Assembly (NCBI GenBank): GCA_964640795.1
Contig: CAZXIN010000030.1
Location: 3,118 to 67,117, forward strand
Direction of reading: 5' to 3'
Length of the DNA: 64,000 bases
DNA from: M269 sp964640795
GTDB lineage: Bacteria; Pseudomonadota; Gammaproteobacteria; Enterobacterales; Alteromonadaceae
Shown: one piece after another, positions 7,466-15,029 of the stretch
Layout of the letters: every line of letters begins with the position of its first letter
How positions within the stretch are numbered: the stretch's first letter is position 1
The notes under the pieces: model-generated
Databases searched by the model: none
What the model saw: only the letters and a program-made list of their open reading frames with translations
Told to the model about the DNA's origin: nothing
Program-made: the position numbers and the translations under genes

Positions 7466-7531
7466 ATGAAAACCAGAACAAACACCAAAGCCGGGCCTTT
7501 AATTAGTGTAGGCAAACCTAAAAAAACTTAA
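7466..7531 (+). CDS. Short peptide precursor, copy 8 (21 aa, diverged)
   Basis: It encodes the constant part MKTRTNTKAGP, then LISVGKPKKT. An AAGGG ribosome binding site lies about 10 bases before the ATG. Relative to copies 1-6 it has one conservative change (K4R) and a synonymous AAC at codon 6. It starts 21 bases after copy 7 and is probably co-transcribed with it. Its basic, Pro-containing tail resembles copies 1-4. Confidence 0.68.
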   Translation: MKTRTNTKAGPLISVGKPKKT

Positions 7532-7551
7532 TCCATAGAACTCTATACAGA

Positions 7552-7597
7552 GTCAGCTTTAGCAGGGAATTATGTTAGGTATTCAGCTGAAGCTGAC
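7552..7597. repeat. Imperfect inverted repeat (REP-like hairpin)
   Basis: GTCAGCTTTAGC at 7552-7563 pairs with GCTGAAGCTGAC at 7586-7597, 12 positions with one wobble, around a 22-base loop. It follows precursor copy 8 and could end that transcript, but no T-run follows. Its sequence also recalls the AGTCGGGA / CGACTT arms of the REP family elsewhere in the window. Confidence 0.45.
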
Positions 7598-7738
7598 CCT
7601 ACCTAAAGAAAAACAAATTAATCATATAATACAGTCACTTACAAAAAGAAGAATACCAGAAGGTTAGTCAAAACCATCTTACGTATAGTAAGGCCATCGA
7701 ATTTGAGCGCATAAGCGCTGTATGAAGAAGGATTTACT

Positions 7739-7945
7739 ATGCAAACATTAAAAAATACGGTTTTACTCTTGTTAAATATTTCGACTATTGCCTTTCTTGG
7801 TTATATTGCGCAGTCGAGCTTACTCAGCTCCTTTGTTATGGTTGCTTTCATTCTTTTCTGTGTTGTCGCTATGCCTTTCCTGTCGATGTATGCTGTTAAG
7901 CAGTACTTAGACTTATCCCTTAAACCTAGATATGAAAAGAGCTGA
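7739..7945 (+). CDS. Small two-helix membrane protein, possible immunity protein
   Basis: A 68-aa protein with a good AAGAAGGA ribosome binding site before its ATG. Two hydrophobic stretches (about 7-23 and 30-50) are followed by a charged C-terminal tail (KQYLDLSLKPRYEKS). I do not recognise a family. The position directly after the precursor/exporter cluster and the small two-helix form are like immunity proteins of small bacteriocins. That role is inference, and it could equally be an unrelated small membrane protein. Confidence 0.55.
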   Translation: MQTLKNTVLLLLNISTIAFLGYIAQSSLLSSFVMVAFILFCVVAMPFLSMYAVKQYLDLSLKPRYEKS

Positions 7946-8201
7946 GTGATAGCCGCTCTACCAACCAATTCATAGGCGATTAACACGTTCTCCAACAAAC
8001 ATGATTCTCATGGATAACATCACACCAACGCGCCATTTTCTTACCACAAATAAGACTTATTAAGCCTTTTCGCTCTGAAAAACACGAGAAAAAAGCTTCT
8101 CTGGAGTATTTTAAAAACAAATAAAACGTTTTAAAAACAAAAGCTTGAAATCGGAAGGTTACCGGAAGGCTAATAAAACACGTTCCGATTAGAGTATTGA
8201 C

Positions 8202-9299
8202 ATGCACATCCGTAATTTTGCACAAAAAAAGCGAGTTATAAACGATATGTCAAACAACAGTAATTCGAAAAATAACAAAAACAATCCGTTAACCGATCCA
8301 TCAATACGTGATGCAAACGAGTCGAGTAACTTTGAACATGCGCCTATCTCTTTTGTGAAAAGCTTGCCACATTCCAATGAGTGCGATCAGCTTGCGATGT
8401 TATGCAACATGATCAACTTTATTACGGAAGGAATTTTCATCATTAACAATGATGGCGTTATAGAGATGGTTAATGCTTACGCTGCGAAATTGTTTGGAGC
8501 CCAAAAAGAAGCGTTGATTGGGCGTAAATGGTCTGACTTTTTGAACGACCTTCATCGTGATGAATATGACGAGCTACTTAAAAACCTCAAAGCGAGTAAA
8601 GAAGCAAATTTAAGTCATGGTCCTAAAGAAATTTTATTAAACTGTGGTGATGGCACATCATTGGCTGCGGACCTTTCCTTATCTTGTTTACCTTACCTAC
8701 AAACTAAGGTTAACCCCCTCTTTATCGGGGTTTTACACAACCTGACTAGCCACAAAGCAGAATACAATAAACTACGCAGACAAGCGCGAACAGATAAGCT
8801 CACAGGGTTAGCAAACAGACATGCGTTTGAAGAGTCACTGCATGATAGCTGGTTAGAGTGTGTCACCAATAATCAACCAATCAGTATGTTGATGATAGAT
8901 ATTGATTATTTTAAGCAGTTTAATGATCAACATGGCCATATTAATGGTGATAAATGTATTAAGAAAGTGGGTGCGGCAATCAACTCTTGCGTGCCCTCAA
9001 GAGACTGTCTTACAGCACGTTATGGTGGTGAAGAGTTTACGATGATACTCCCGCGCTGTAATGCCAGTGTTGCAGAGGCGATAGCTAAGCAAGTGCAAAA
9101 GCAAATCGCTGCACTGTCTTTTGTTGATCAGGGGTTGAGCCCAGAAGTTAAAATAACCGTTAGCCAAGGCATAGCTTGTGAAAAAAGTAGCCTTTACAGC
9201 AAACCGGAAACCTTACTTTGCCTTGCAGATGAGGCATTGTACAAAGCCAAATCTAGTGGCCGAGATAGAATTAAAGTCAATAACAAAGATAAATCATAG
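8202..9299 (+). CDS. PAS-GGDEF diguanylate cyclase
   Basis: A 365-aa soluble signalling protein that should make cyclic di-GMP. An Asn-rich N-terminus is followed by a PAS domain (about 63-185) and a GGDEF domain (about 195-360) with an intact GGEEF active site at 275-279. The usual RxxD inhibitory site five residues before it is replaced by SRDC, so product inhibition is probably lost. No membrane segment is present, so the PAS domain senses a cytoplasmic signal. The start is uncertain: ATG at 8202 or ATG at 8247 (M16), neither with a strong ribosome binding site. The upstream 250 bases hold no gene I can support. Confidence 0.88.
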   Translation: MHIRNFAQKKRVINDMSNNSNSKNNKNNPLTDPSIRDANESSNFEHAPISFVKSLPHSNECDQLAMLCNMINFITEGIFIINNDGVIEMVNAYAAKLFGAQKEALIGRKWSDFLNDLHRDEYDELLKNLKASKEANLSHGPKEILLNCGDGTSLAADLSLSCLPYLQTKVNPLFIGVLHNLTSHKAEYNKLRRQARTDKLTGLANRHAFEESLHDSWLECVTNNQPISMLMIDIDYFKQFNDQHGHINGDKCIKKVGAAINSCVPSRDCLTARYGGEEFTMILPRCNASVAEAIAKQVQKQIAALSFVDQGLSPEVKITVSQGIACEKSSLYSKPETLLCLADEALYKAKSSGRDRIKVNNKDKS

Positions 9300-9335
9300 A
9301 TTCAATACAGTTGATACCTACCTGCGAAGTATTGC

Positions 9336-9361
9336 GGCCCTTCTTATAGGGCCATTTTTTT
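9336..9361 (+). terminator. Terminator after the diguanylate cyclase gene
   Basis: The stem GGCCC (9336-9340) pairs with GGGCC (9349-9353) around an 8-base loop, followed by a T-run at 9355-9361. This is a standard intrinsic terminator shape. Confidence 0.75.
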
Positions 9362-9385
9362 GAGATCCACGTCTTTATAATAACA

Positions 9386-9568
9386 TCCTCACACATTCCC
9401 GATTGAAATCGGTCCCACAGCTAGCGGCCTTGTCATAGCCCAATAGAGCTGTGAGAGCAGTTTTCACTGCGAATGCCTCAGCTATTATGACGCTCTCACA
9501 CTTTCCCGATTGACATCGGTCCCACAGCTAGTGGCCTTGTCATAGCCCGACAGAGCTGTGGGAGGAGG
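9386..9568. repeat. Two direct copies of a REP-like element
   Basis: Two copies of about 75 bases (9386-9460 and 9492-9568) share TTCCCGATTG, ATCGGTCCCACAGCTAG, GGCCTTGTCATAGCCC and AGAGCTGTG. The CCCGATTGAAATCGGTCCCACA part is the reverse complement of the GTGGGACCGACTTCAGTCGGG core seen at 14596-15000 and in the precursor array. The copies fill the space between the convergent cyclase and TonB receptor genes. Confidence 0.75.
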
Positions 9569-9577
9569 ACCACAGAG

Positions 9578-11941
9578 CTACTTACCCTCAAATACGTAGC
9601 GTGCTTCAAGATAAAAAGTACGAAGTGGCCATGGATGAAAAACAAATGCTTCTTCATTGGTTATGTTTTCAATGCCTGCACTTATGCGCGTGCTGTCACT
9701 GACTTGCCAATTAACCTTAACACCTACAAACAAATATTCGTCTTGTGCACCAAAAACATTCTCTGCAATGTCGAGGTTATCCAAACGAGCAAAGCTGTTG
9801 CTTGCAAAACGCGCACTCAAGCTAACATCAACTTTCGGATTAATGTCATAACCAAAAATCACATTGCTTCGCCAACGAGGCAAGCGCGGGAACTCATTGC
9901 CGATGATATCGGGGTTCAGTGCATTCTCGGTAATCTCGGCGTCGATGTAACTTAAGTTGTAACGAATTCGCACTCCGGTATTGGCTATATTGTCATGCTG
10001 AAAAATAAACTCTGCACCAGCTGTTGTCACCTCGTCTGTTGGCAAGCTAGTGGTTACATTACCGATGTCGGTAGGCGTGGTTTGATTAAAAATCACATCA
10101 TCAACTATGTCATAGAATAGGTTCACCCCAATACTGCCCGATTCAAAGTTCTGATTAATCGAAAAATTATGGAAAATGCCATCCTCAGGTTCCAATGATG
10201 GATCCGAGATAAAGGTTGTCCCCCCACCAGTGGCATCGTCATTGCGAAAAAGCTCTTCTACAATAGGAAAACGCAAGGCTTTAGCTATCGAGTACCGAAT
10301 TGACAATGACTCGGTAGGGAAATACCCAATCGACAACTTAGGTGAAATACCGGTTTCTGATCGACTATCAACTTCTGTTCCACCGGTAAAACCATTGTTG
10401 GTTTCCCAGTCCTCTAGACGCAAGCCAACAGCTAAGTCCCACTGTTCATTAAAGGCATAGCCATACTGAAAAAAAGCAGCCAAGGTTTCTGTTTTACCAC
10501 CACTGTCTGAGCGCCCAGTGGTGCGATCACCCTCTGTTTCATCATCAGCGCGTATGCCTGTTATGACGTTAAAGTCATCAGCTATAAGGCTTAGTTCATA
10601 ACGGTCAGCATGAAAACCAACAGACAAGCGCTGTTTGTCATCATTAAATAAGCTTTCTGTGCCAAACTTGACGTCCAGCGTTTGCCAACCGGTATCGTCA
10701 AACTCGGTGATCCGGCCTCCAAAACCTTGGTTCACACTAGCAAAGTCGGGATCAACAGGGCTGCGACCTGTACGTATTTCTCTGTCGTCGATAATCTCAA
10801 ATCGGCTATAAAACCCATCATAAGCCCAACTTGTATTCGCAATGAGTCCACTAACACCAAAACCAAGCAGTAGGCTGTCTCTATCTTGTGTTCGATTTTG
10901 TAGGTTGCTACCTCTAACACCGAACGACTGGCCCTCTGTATTGGCAGTACCGTTAAAGAACGGATTACCTGACTCGTCAAGCAATAAGCTTCGCGTTTGC
11001 AATTCGTCACGGCTACGCTCTTCATAAGCAATCGTGCCGCGTAGTTGAACATTTCCCAAGTCGTAACCCAACTTGATTTTGTAGAGTTCGGTTAGGGCTT
11101 CTTCTGGCCCTGAGTCAGCATAAAAAATAGCATCTCGCCCTTGTGCCTCGATCCTTTCAACACCGCCAGTCACGGGTGTCCCCTCATCACTGTCACTCGT
11201 TGTGCCAAAGAATTGGGTAAGAGGCTGGCTTTCATTGTCCAACCTATTGTACGAGGCAAAAATGGTAAGGTTGTCTATCTTGTCTTCATAACCAATAAAG
11301 GCTCTGCCACCATTAAACCTATCGTCGCGATTCAGTAGGTCAAACTCCTGACTAAAGAATGCACCTTCTAACACTAAGCGCTGCTTCTCCGGTGTTTTGG
11401 TGGTGATATTGACGACACCACCAATAGCATTACCACTGTATTCAGCAGAGAAGGGGCCGTAGATGACTTCAACTTGTTCGACTTCGTTAGGCGACACAAG
11501 TGACCAGCGAGGTGCACCTGCAAAACGGGTTTGCAAGTGATAGTGCAGTGGCAACCCATCAGCGAAAACCTGACTACGTGTCCCTTGGAACACATTTGAT
11601 CCACGAATACCTATAACCCCATTCGGATCACCGATAAAACGTCGACGAACCACTAAGCTGGGCTCATAGGCGATGGCATCTTCTATGGTTTGCACGCTGA
11701 TACTATCCAGCACTGCCTGATCAACCACGCTAGTCGGACTGACGACTGTAGTGTCTTGAAACAATCTGTCAGCAATGACCGTGACAGTCTCGACTTCATC
11801 ACTAAAACCCGTGTTCTCTTCCTTGTCCTCAGCACTGAATACGTAAGCGGAGAAAACAACACTAGATGACAATAAAACAGGCACACCCGCACGAATTGCA
11901 GACACACAAAACTTCTTTGATAAAAACATGAAACTTTCCAT
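9578..11941 (-). CDS. TonB-dependent outer-membrane receptor
   Basis: A 787-aa receptor with a signal peptide (ending near VFSA), a TonB-box-like ETVTVIA segment, a plug domain (about 60-180: QTIEDAIAYEPS, then IRG, GLP and EVIYGPFSAEYSGNAIGGVVNI) and a C-terminal beta-barrel ending in FYLEARYVFEGK. Such proteins import siderophores, metals, vitamins or glycans using TonB energy. It could start at the listed Met or at Met5, which has a GGAAAG site. A DUF2946-like gene lies immediately upstream on the same strand. Such pairs are often linked to copper, but the substrate cannot be read from sequence. Confidence 0.9.
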   Translation of the reverse strand: MESFMFLSKKFCVSAIRAGVPVLLSSSVVFSAYVFSAEDKEENTGFSDEVETVTVIADRLFQDTTVVSPTSVVDQAVLDSISVQTIEDAIAYEPSLVVRRRFIGDPNGVIGIRGSNVFQGTRSQVFADGLPLHYHLQTRFAGAPRWSLVSPNEVEQVEVIYGPFSAEYSGNAIGGVVNITTKTPEKQRLVLEGAFFSQEFDLLNRDDRFNGGRAFIGYEDKIDNLTIFASYNRLDNESQPLTQFFGTTSDSDEGTPVTGGVERIEAQGRDAIFYADSGPEEALTELYKIKLGYDLGNVQLRGTIAYEERSRDELQTRSLLLDESGNPFFNGTANTEGQSFGVRGSNLQNRTQDRDSLLLGFGVSGLIANTSWAYDGFYSRFEIIDDREIRTGRSPVDPDFASVNQGFGGRITEFDDTGWQTLDVKFGTESLFNDDKQRLSVGFHADRYELSLIADDFNVITGIRADDETEGDRTTGRSDSGGKTETLAAFFQYGYAFNEQWDLAVGLRLEDWETNNGFTGGTEVDSRSETGISPKLSIGYFPTESLSIRYSIAKALRFPIVEELFRNDDATGGGTTFISDPSLEPEDGIFHNFSINQNFESGSIGVNLFYDIVDDVIFNQTTPTDIGNVTTSLPTDEVTTAGAEFIFQHDNIANTGVRIRYNLSYIDAEITENALNPDIIGNEFPRLPRWRSNVIFGYDINPKVDVSLSARFASNSFARLDNLDIAENVFGAQDEYLFVGVKVNWQVSDSTRISAGIENITNEEAFVFHPWPLRTFYLEARYVFEGK

Positions 11942-11995
11942 TTCTTAAATTATTGACGCGCCTTATTGGCGCTATTGATTGCTTTTCTTAATAAA

Positions 11996-12427
11996 CTAAG
12001 AAAGGAAAGGGGGTGCTCTTGAAGGATGGGTTGTGTGGTATTCAAAAGTTGGTAGGGCAGGCTGTGGCTCCGCATATATGCGCGTAAAATTGTCGATATT
12101 AAAGAAGTTAATAACGGGTATGGCATCGTCATCGGTCGCATGGTCTGCTAAAACAACTAATGGACAAGTGGTGTGTTCAAGAGACGGTAATTCTAGCGAT
12201 TCGTCTTCCATATCGAGAAAGACGAACTGTCCTCTCTCGATCATAGCGGATTCACTGACCCACTTCATATCTGTACCTGTACAGATAAGCAGCGCATCAC
12301 CATGTTGACCACTGTTGATAGACGAAACCAAAGAAGCAGAACTCAAATAGGGCACAATACTGTTTAGCCAAACGCTAAGCAGTATCGAAAAAATCAGCCA
12401 CTTATTAGGGGAAGTTCTATAGTTCAA
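11996..12427 (-). CDS. Exported small protein, DUF2946-like
   Basis: A 143-aa protein with an N-terminal hydrophobic segment (WLIFSILLSVWLNSIVPYL), then a periplasmic part with an LLICTG motif, a lone CP pair (TTCPLVV) and a C-terminal SRAPP. This layout resembles DUF2946 proteins (hydrophobic start, I-C-T motif, Cys-rich centre, R-A-P-P end), which often sit beside TonB receptors in copper-related loci. The central H-C-x-x-C motif is weak here, so the family call is tentative. It ends 54 bases before the receptor start and is probably co-transcribed. Confidence 0.5.
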   Translation of the reverse strand: MNYRTSPNKWLIFSILLSVWLNSIVPYLSSASLVSSINSGQHGDALLICTGTDMKWVSESAMIERGQFVFLDMEDESLELPSLEHTTCPLVVLADHATDDDAIPVINFFNIDNFTRIYAEPQPALPTFEYHTTHPSRAPPFLS

Positions 12428-12484
12428 AACAACAAAGTTAATGCAGGTAAGTTAAATCAACAGTACTGAATATGCCCCATCAGT

Positions 12485-12913
12485 TCAACCCCTGCTTTTT
12501 AAAAAGTGCTGAGCAATCAAACAAGTCAGCAAGAGCTCAACCCATGCCCAAGGCAGCGCAACCGTTGCTGTCGAAATATGAGCCAAACCCATGTTGATGC
12601 TCCCAAACCAAAAAAGTACAAAGAATAAAACCCAACAAAATGTGGCTGATATAAATACCGTTTTGTAGGTGTGCCCCATCACTTTTGCATGTAGCCAATA
12701 GGCATAAACAACACTGGACGTTAGCAGTAACATCCACAGACTCCACCAACCAAAAACGGCAACGCTCATGGGTGCGACATCCGGCACCATTGAAAAGCGT
12801 TCACGCGTTTCAGGCATCACAAAAGCAAAATAACGCACCACTTCGGAAAGAGTTAACCACAACCCACTCCACACCAAAGCCGCAAGAGCAGGATACTTGT
12901 TGAGGCTTTTCAT
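12485..12913 (-). CDS. Four-helix inner-membrane protein of unknown function
   Basis: A 142-aa protein with four predicted membrane helices (around residues 8-30, 50-72, 84-104 and 112-137). Its ATG lies one base after the TetR-type regulator stop, so translation is coupled and it is likely co-regulated. I do not recognise the family. The helix layout is like small DUF-type membrane proteins found next to TetR regulators. Confidence 0.7.
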   Translation of the reverse strand: MKSLNKYPALAALVWSGLWLTLSEVVRYFAFVMPETRERFSMVPDVAPMSVAVFGWWSLWMLLLTSSVVYAYWLHAKVMGHTYKTVFISATFCWVLFFVLFWFGSINMGLAHISTATVALPWAWVELLLTCLIAQHFLKSRG

Positions 12914-12914
12914 T

Positions 12915-13511
12915 TTAATTTTCTCTTCTCGTCAACGGTATGGATGCCAGTGTTTGATCCGCTATCACTTTAAGCCGGTCACTATCACGGGTTAATCGAC
13001 CAACAACACATAGACCTTGATAGCAGGACGTTAAATGCAATGCTAACTTTTCAACATCAACCTCTGAGGCAATGGTTTCTGAGTTTTTGGCTTCAGTAAG
13101 GCGTTTTGCAAAGGCGTTTTCAATCATCTCTATGCCAGCCGTTACGTAGCGCTGAATATCCTTATCACTATCACTTAATTCCGTTGCGGTATTCGTTAGC
13201 ATGCACCCGATAAGCTGATCGGGTTCAAAATCGATGTAAGTCGTTCTAAAAAAATCCTCAATACCTTGTATTGGATGACCTTGATTAAGTACAGACTGGA
13301 TACGTACACTAACCATCTTTTCTCGATAATGTTCTATCACAGCCAAAAACAGGCCTTTTTTACTTTTAAAACTGTTGTAGATACTACCGGGCTTCAAGGA
13401 TGTCGCTTTCTCCAGATCAAGCATAGAGGTTGCTTGATACCCTTTATTCCAAAAAACAGCCATGGCGGCATCAAGCACACCACTTTGTTCAAATTCGATA
13501 TGACGTGCCAT
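12915..13511 (-). CDS. TetR/AcrR-family transcriptional regulator
   Basis: A 198-aa one-component repressor. Residues 9-55 form the TetR helix-turn-helix (LDAAMAVFWNKGYQATSMLD, then GSIYNSFKSKKGLF). The C-terminal helical domain has Cys residues (CMLTNTAT and SCYQGLCVVG) as in TetR members for reactive compounds. It is divergent from the MBL-like/SnoaL-like pair and forms a coupled unit with the membrane protein downstream. It probably controls both sides of the 69-base intergenic region, which is inference from layout. Confidence 0.9.
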   Translation of the reverse strand: MARHIEFEQSGVLDAAMAVFWNKGYQATSMLDLEKATSLKPGSIYNSFKSKKGLFLAVIEHYREKMVSVRIQSVLNQGHPIQGIEDFFRTTYIDFEPDQLIGCMLTNTATELSDSDKDIQRYVTAGIEMIENAFAKRLTEAKNSETIASEVDVEKLALHLTSCYQGLCVVGRLTRDSDRLKVIADQTLASIPLTRREN

Positions 13512-13552
13512 AACACACTCTTTTCATTGATTCGAAACGATGGTATTGTTTT

Positions 13553-13568
13553 TTGAGTAATCATTCAA
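13553..13568. promoter_or_regulatory. Possible TetR operator
   Basis: TTGAGTAATCATTCAA is a partly symmetric 16-base site (TTGA and TCAA ends) between the divergent regulator and its neighbour, 12 bases before the neighbour start. The match to symmetry is imperfect, so this is only a candidate. Confidence 0.25.
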
Positions 13569-13580
13569 GAATATAATGAC

Positions 13581-14255
13581 ATGGCAAAAGTACTCTCTGA
13601 CTTTAACAAAATTGATGGCTTTAACGGAATATATTCAGCAACAAAAGGCACGCTTCGTTGCACAGCTGTAAGGCTTGCAGATAAATCACTCTGCTTGTTT
13701 AGCCCTGTGCTTGGGCTCACAGAAGAATCGATAGAAGACCTCACGAAATTGGGCAATATCTCATATATTCTGGCACCTAATCACTATCACAACAAAGGTA
13801 TTACGGAATACGCAGCTGCTTTTCCAAATGCAACTGTTGTGGCACCTGAGCGAGCTATTCCCCGGTTGGAGAAGGTTACAGGCATCGAATATCAAACATT
13901 GACCACACTTAAGGAAGTGCTCCCAAACCATATTTCGATGATCCACACTCAAGGTTTAAAAACAGGCGAGATCTGGCTCAGTGTTAAAGGGACAAATGAA
14001 AACGCTTGGCTTGTCGTAGACGCTTTTTGCACCATGAAAGACAATGCAAAAAAGCCAGAATCTGACACACCACAAATCTTGGGCACCTTCCCTAAAATGG
14101 GCGTACAGGATCGTAAGCTTTACCTTACTTGGGCACTTGATCAAATCCATCAAGATCAACCGACATTAATTTTGCCTTGTCATGGTTCTGCGATAAAGTC
14201 GGCCCAACTACCCACAAAGCTAAAGACACTAATGAAAGAGACTTTTAGCGACTGA
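13581..14255 (+). CDS. Metallo-beta-lactamase-like protein
   Basis: A 224-aa cytoplasmic protein. The segment ILAPNHYHNKGI at about 65-76 stands where MBL enzymes carry HxHxDH, and a LPCHGS motif near residue 197 matches the C-terminal metal His of this fold. The acidic Asp of the HxHxDH motif is missing, so metal binding may be altered. It resembles short DUF4336/MBL-like proteins. It starts 69 bases from the TetR regulator on the other strand and precedes a SnoaL-like gene by 19 bases, probably as one regulated unit. The substrate is unknown. Confidence 0.7.
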   Translation: MAKVLSDFNKIDGFNGIYSATKGTLRCTAVRLADKSLCLFSPVLGLTEESIEDLTKLGNISYILAPNHYHNKGITEYAAAFPNATVVAPERAIPRLEKVTGIEYQTLTTLKEVLPNHISMIHTQGLKTGEIWLSVKGTNENAWLVVDAFCTMKDNAKKPESDTPQILGTFPKMGVQDRKLYLTWALDQIHQDQPTLILPCHGSAIKSAQLPTKLKTLMKETFSD

Positions 14256-14274
14256 GTTTTTTTAAGAGAGCCCC

Positions 14275-14607
14275 ATGACACCTAGAGACATAGCTAATCA
14301 ACAACTTGTTGCCTACAACAATCATGATATTGAGGCTTATTGTGCACTTTTTCATGATGATGCCACGTTGATAGACTTGCCATCATCAAAGGTAGTTGCC
14401 AATGGTATTGAACAGATAAGAGCGATGTATGAAACACGCTTTGCGATTCCTGAACTGACATGCAAAGTGCATTCGACTTCCGATATAGCAGACTTTGCCA
14501 TTGATAGGGAAACCGTTTACGGATTACCAGACGGACCCGTCGATATCGTCGCTATGTATGAAGTAATAGACAACAAAATCCAACGATTATTTTTTATTCG
14601 CGGCTAA
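14275..14607 (+). CDS. SnoaL-like / NTF2-fold protein
   Basis: A 110-aa protein with the SnoaL-like pattern: start PRDIANQQLVAYNNHDIEAY, then CALFHDDATLIDLP, GIEQIRAMYETRF and an end IQRLFFIRG. These small alpha-beta barrels act as isomerases or cyclases or bind small ligands. It is likely co-transcribed with the MBL-like gene and controlled by the divergent TetR regulator. Its last codons (ATTCGCGGCTAA) fall inside the first unit of the downstream REP array, so the array abuts or supplies the end of the gene. Confidence 0.85.
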   Translation: MTPRDIANQQLVAYNNHDIEAYCALFHDDATLIDLPSSKVVANGIEQIRAMYETRFAIPELTCKVHSTSDIADFAIDRETVYGLPDGPVDIVAMYEVIDNKIQRLFFIRG

Positions 14608-15000
14608 AGACCACTCTCACTGTTTGCTACAACACGCTCTAAAACAATCACTTGTGGGACCGACTTCAGTCGGGAAGAGTGAGTCATAACCTAAACGATT
14701 CGCGGCTAAAGACCATTCCCACTGTTTGCTACAACACGCTCAAGAACAATCACTTGTGGGACCGACTTCAGTCGGGAAGAGTGAGTCATAACCTAAACGN
14801 NNNNNNNNNNNNNNNNNNNNNNNNNNNNNNNNNNNNNNNNNNNNNNNNNNNNNNNNNNNNNNNNNNNNNNNNNNNNNNNNNNNNNNNNNNNNNNNNNNNT
14901 AAACGATTCGCGGCTAAAGACCATTCCCACTGTTTGCTACAACACGCTCAAGAATAATCACTTGTGGGACCAACTTCAGTCGGGAAGAGTGAGTCATGCC
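14596..15000. repeat. Tandem REP-type array, period about 102 bases, with assembly gap
   Basis: At least three units begin at about 14596, 14698 and 14906, each with ATTCGCGGCTAAAGACCA, TGTTTGCTACAACACGCTC, CACTTGTGGGACCGACTTC and AGTCGGGAAGAGTGAGTCAT. The unit ends can pair (AAGACCATTCCCAC with GTGGGACC). The array runs across the Ns, so true copy number is unknown. It lies between the convergent SnoaL-like and HupE-like genes, and no gene is visible in it. Confidence 0.85.
14800..14899. other. Assembly gap (100 Ns)
   Basis: Exactly 100 undefined bases, the usual placeholder for a scaffold gap of unknown length. Identical repeat units flank it, so the gap is explained by the tandem array. 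Confidence 0.98.
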
Positions 15001-15029
15001 TCACTGCTCTCGAGTCATGTCAGGTTGTG

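Noticed and set aside
9386..9568. CRISPR-like direct repeats
   Set aside because: Only two copies of about 75 bases with internal variation and no spacer regularity or cas genes. They match the REP family instead.
14652..14957. 101-aa open frame across the Ns
   Set aside because: It exists only because the repeat units and undefined bases contain no stop in that frame.
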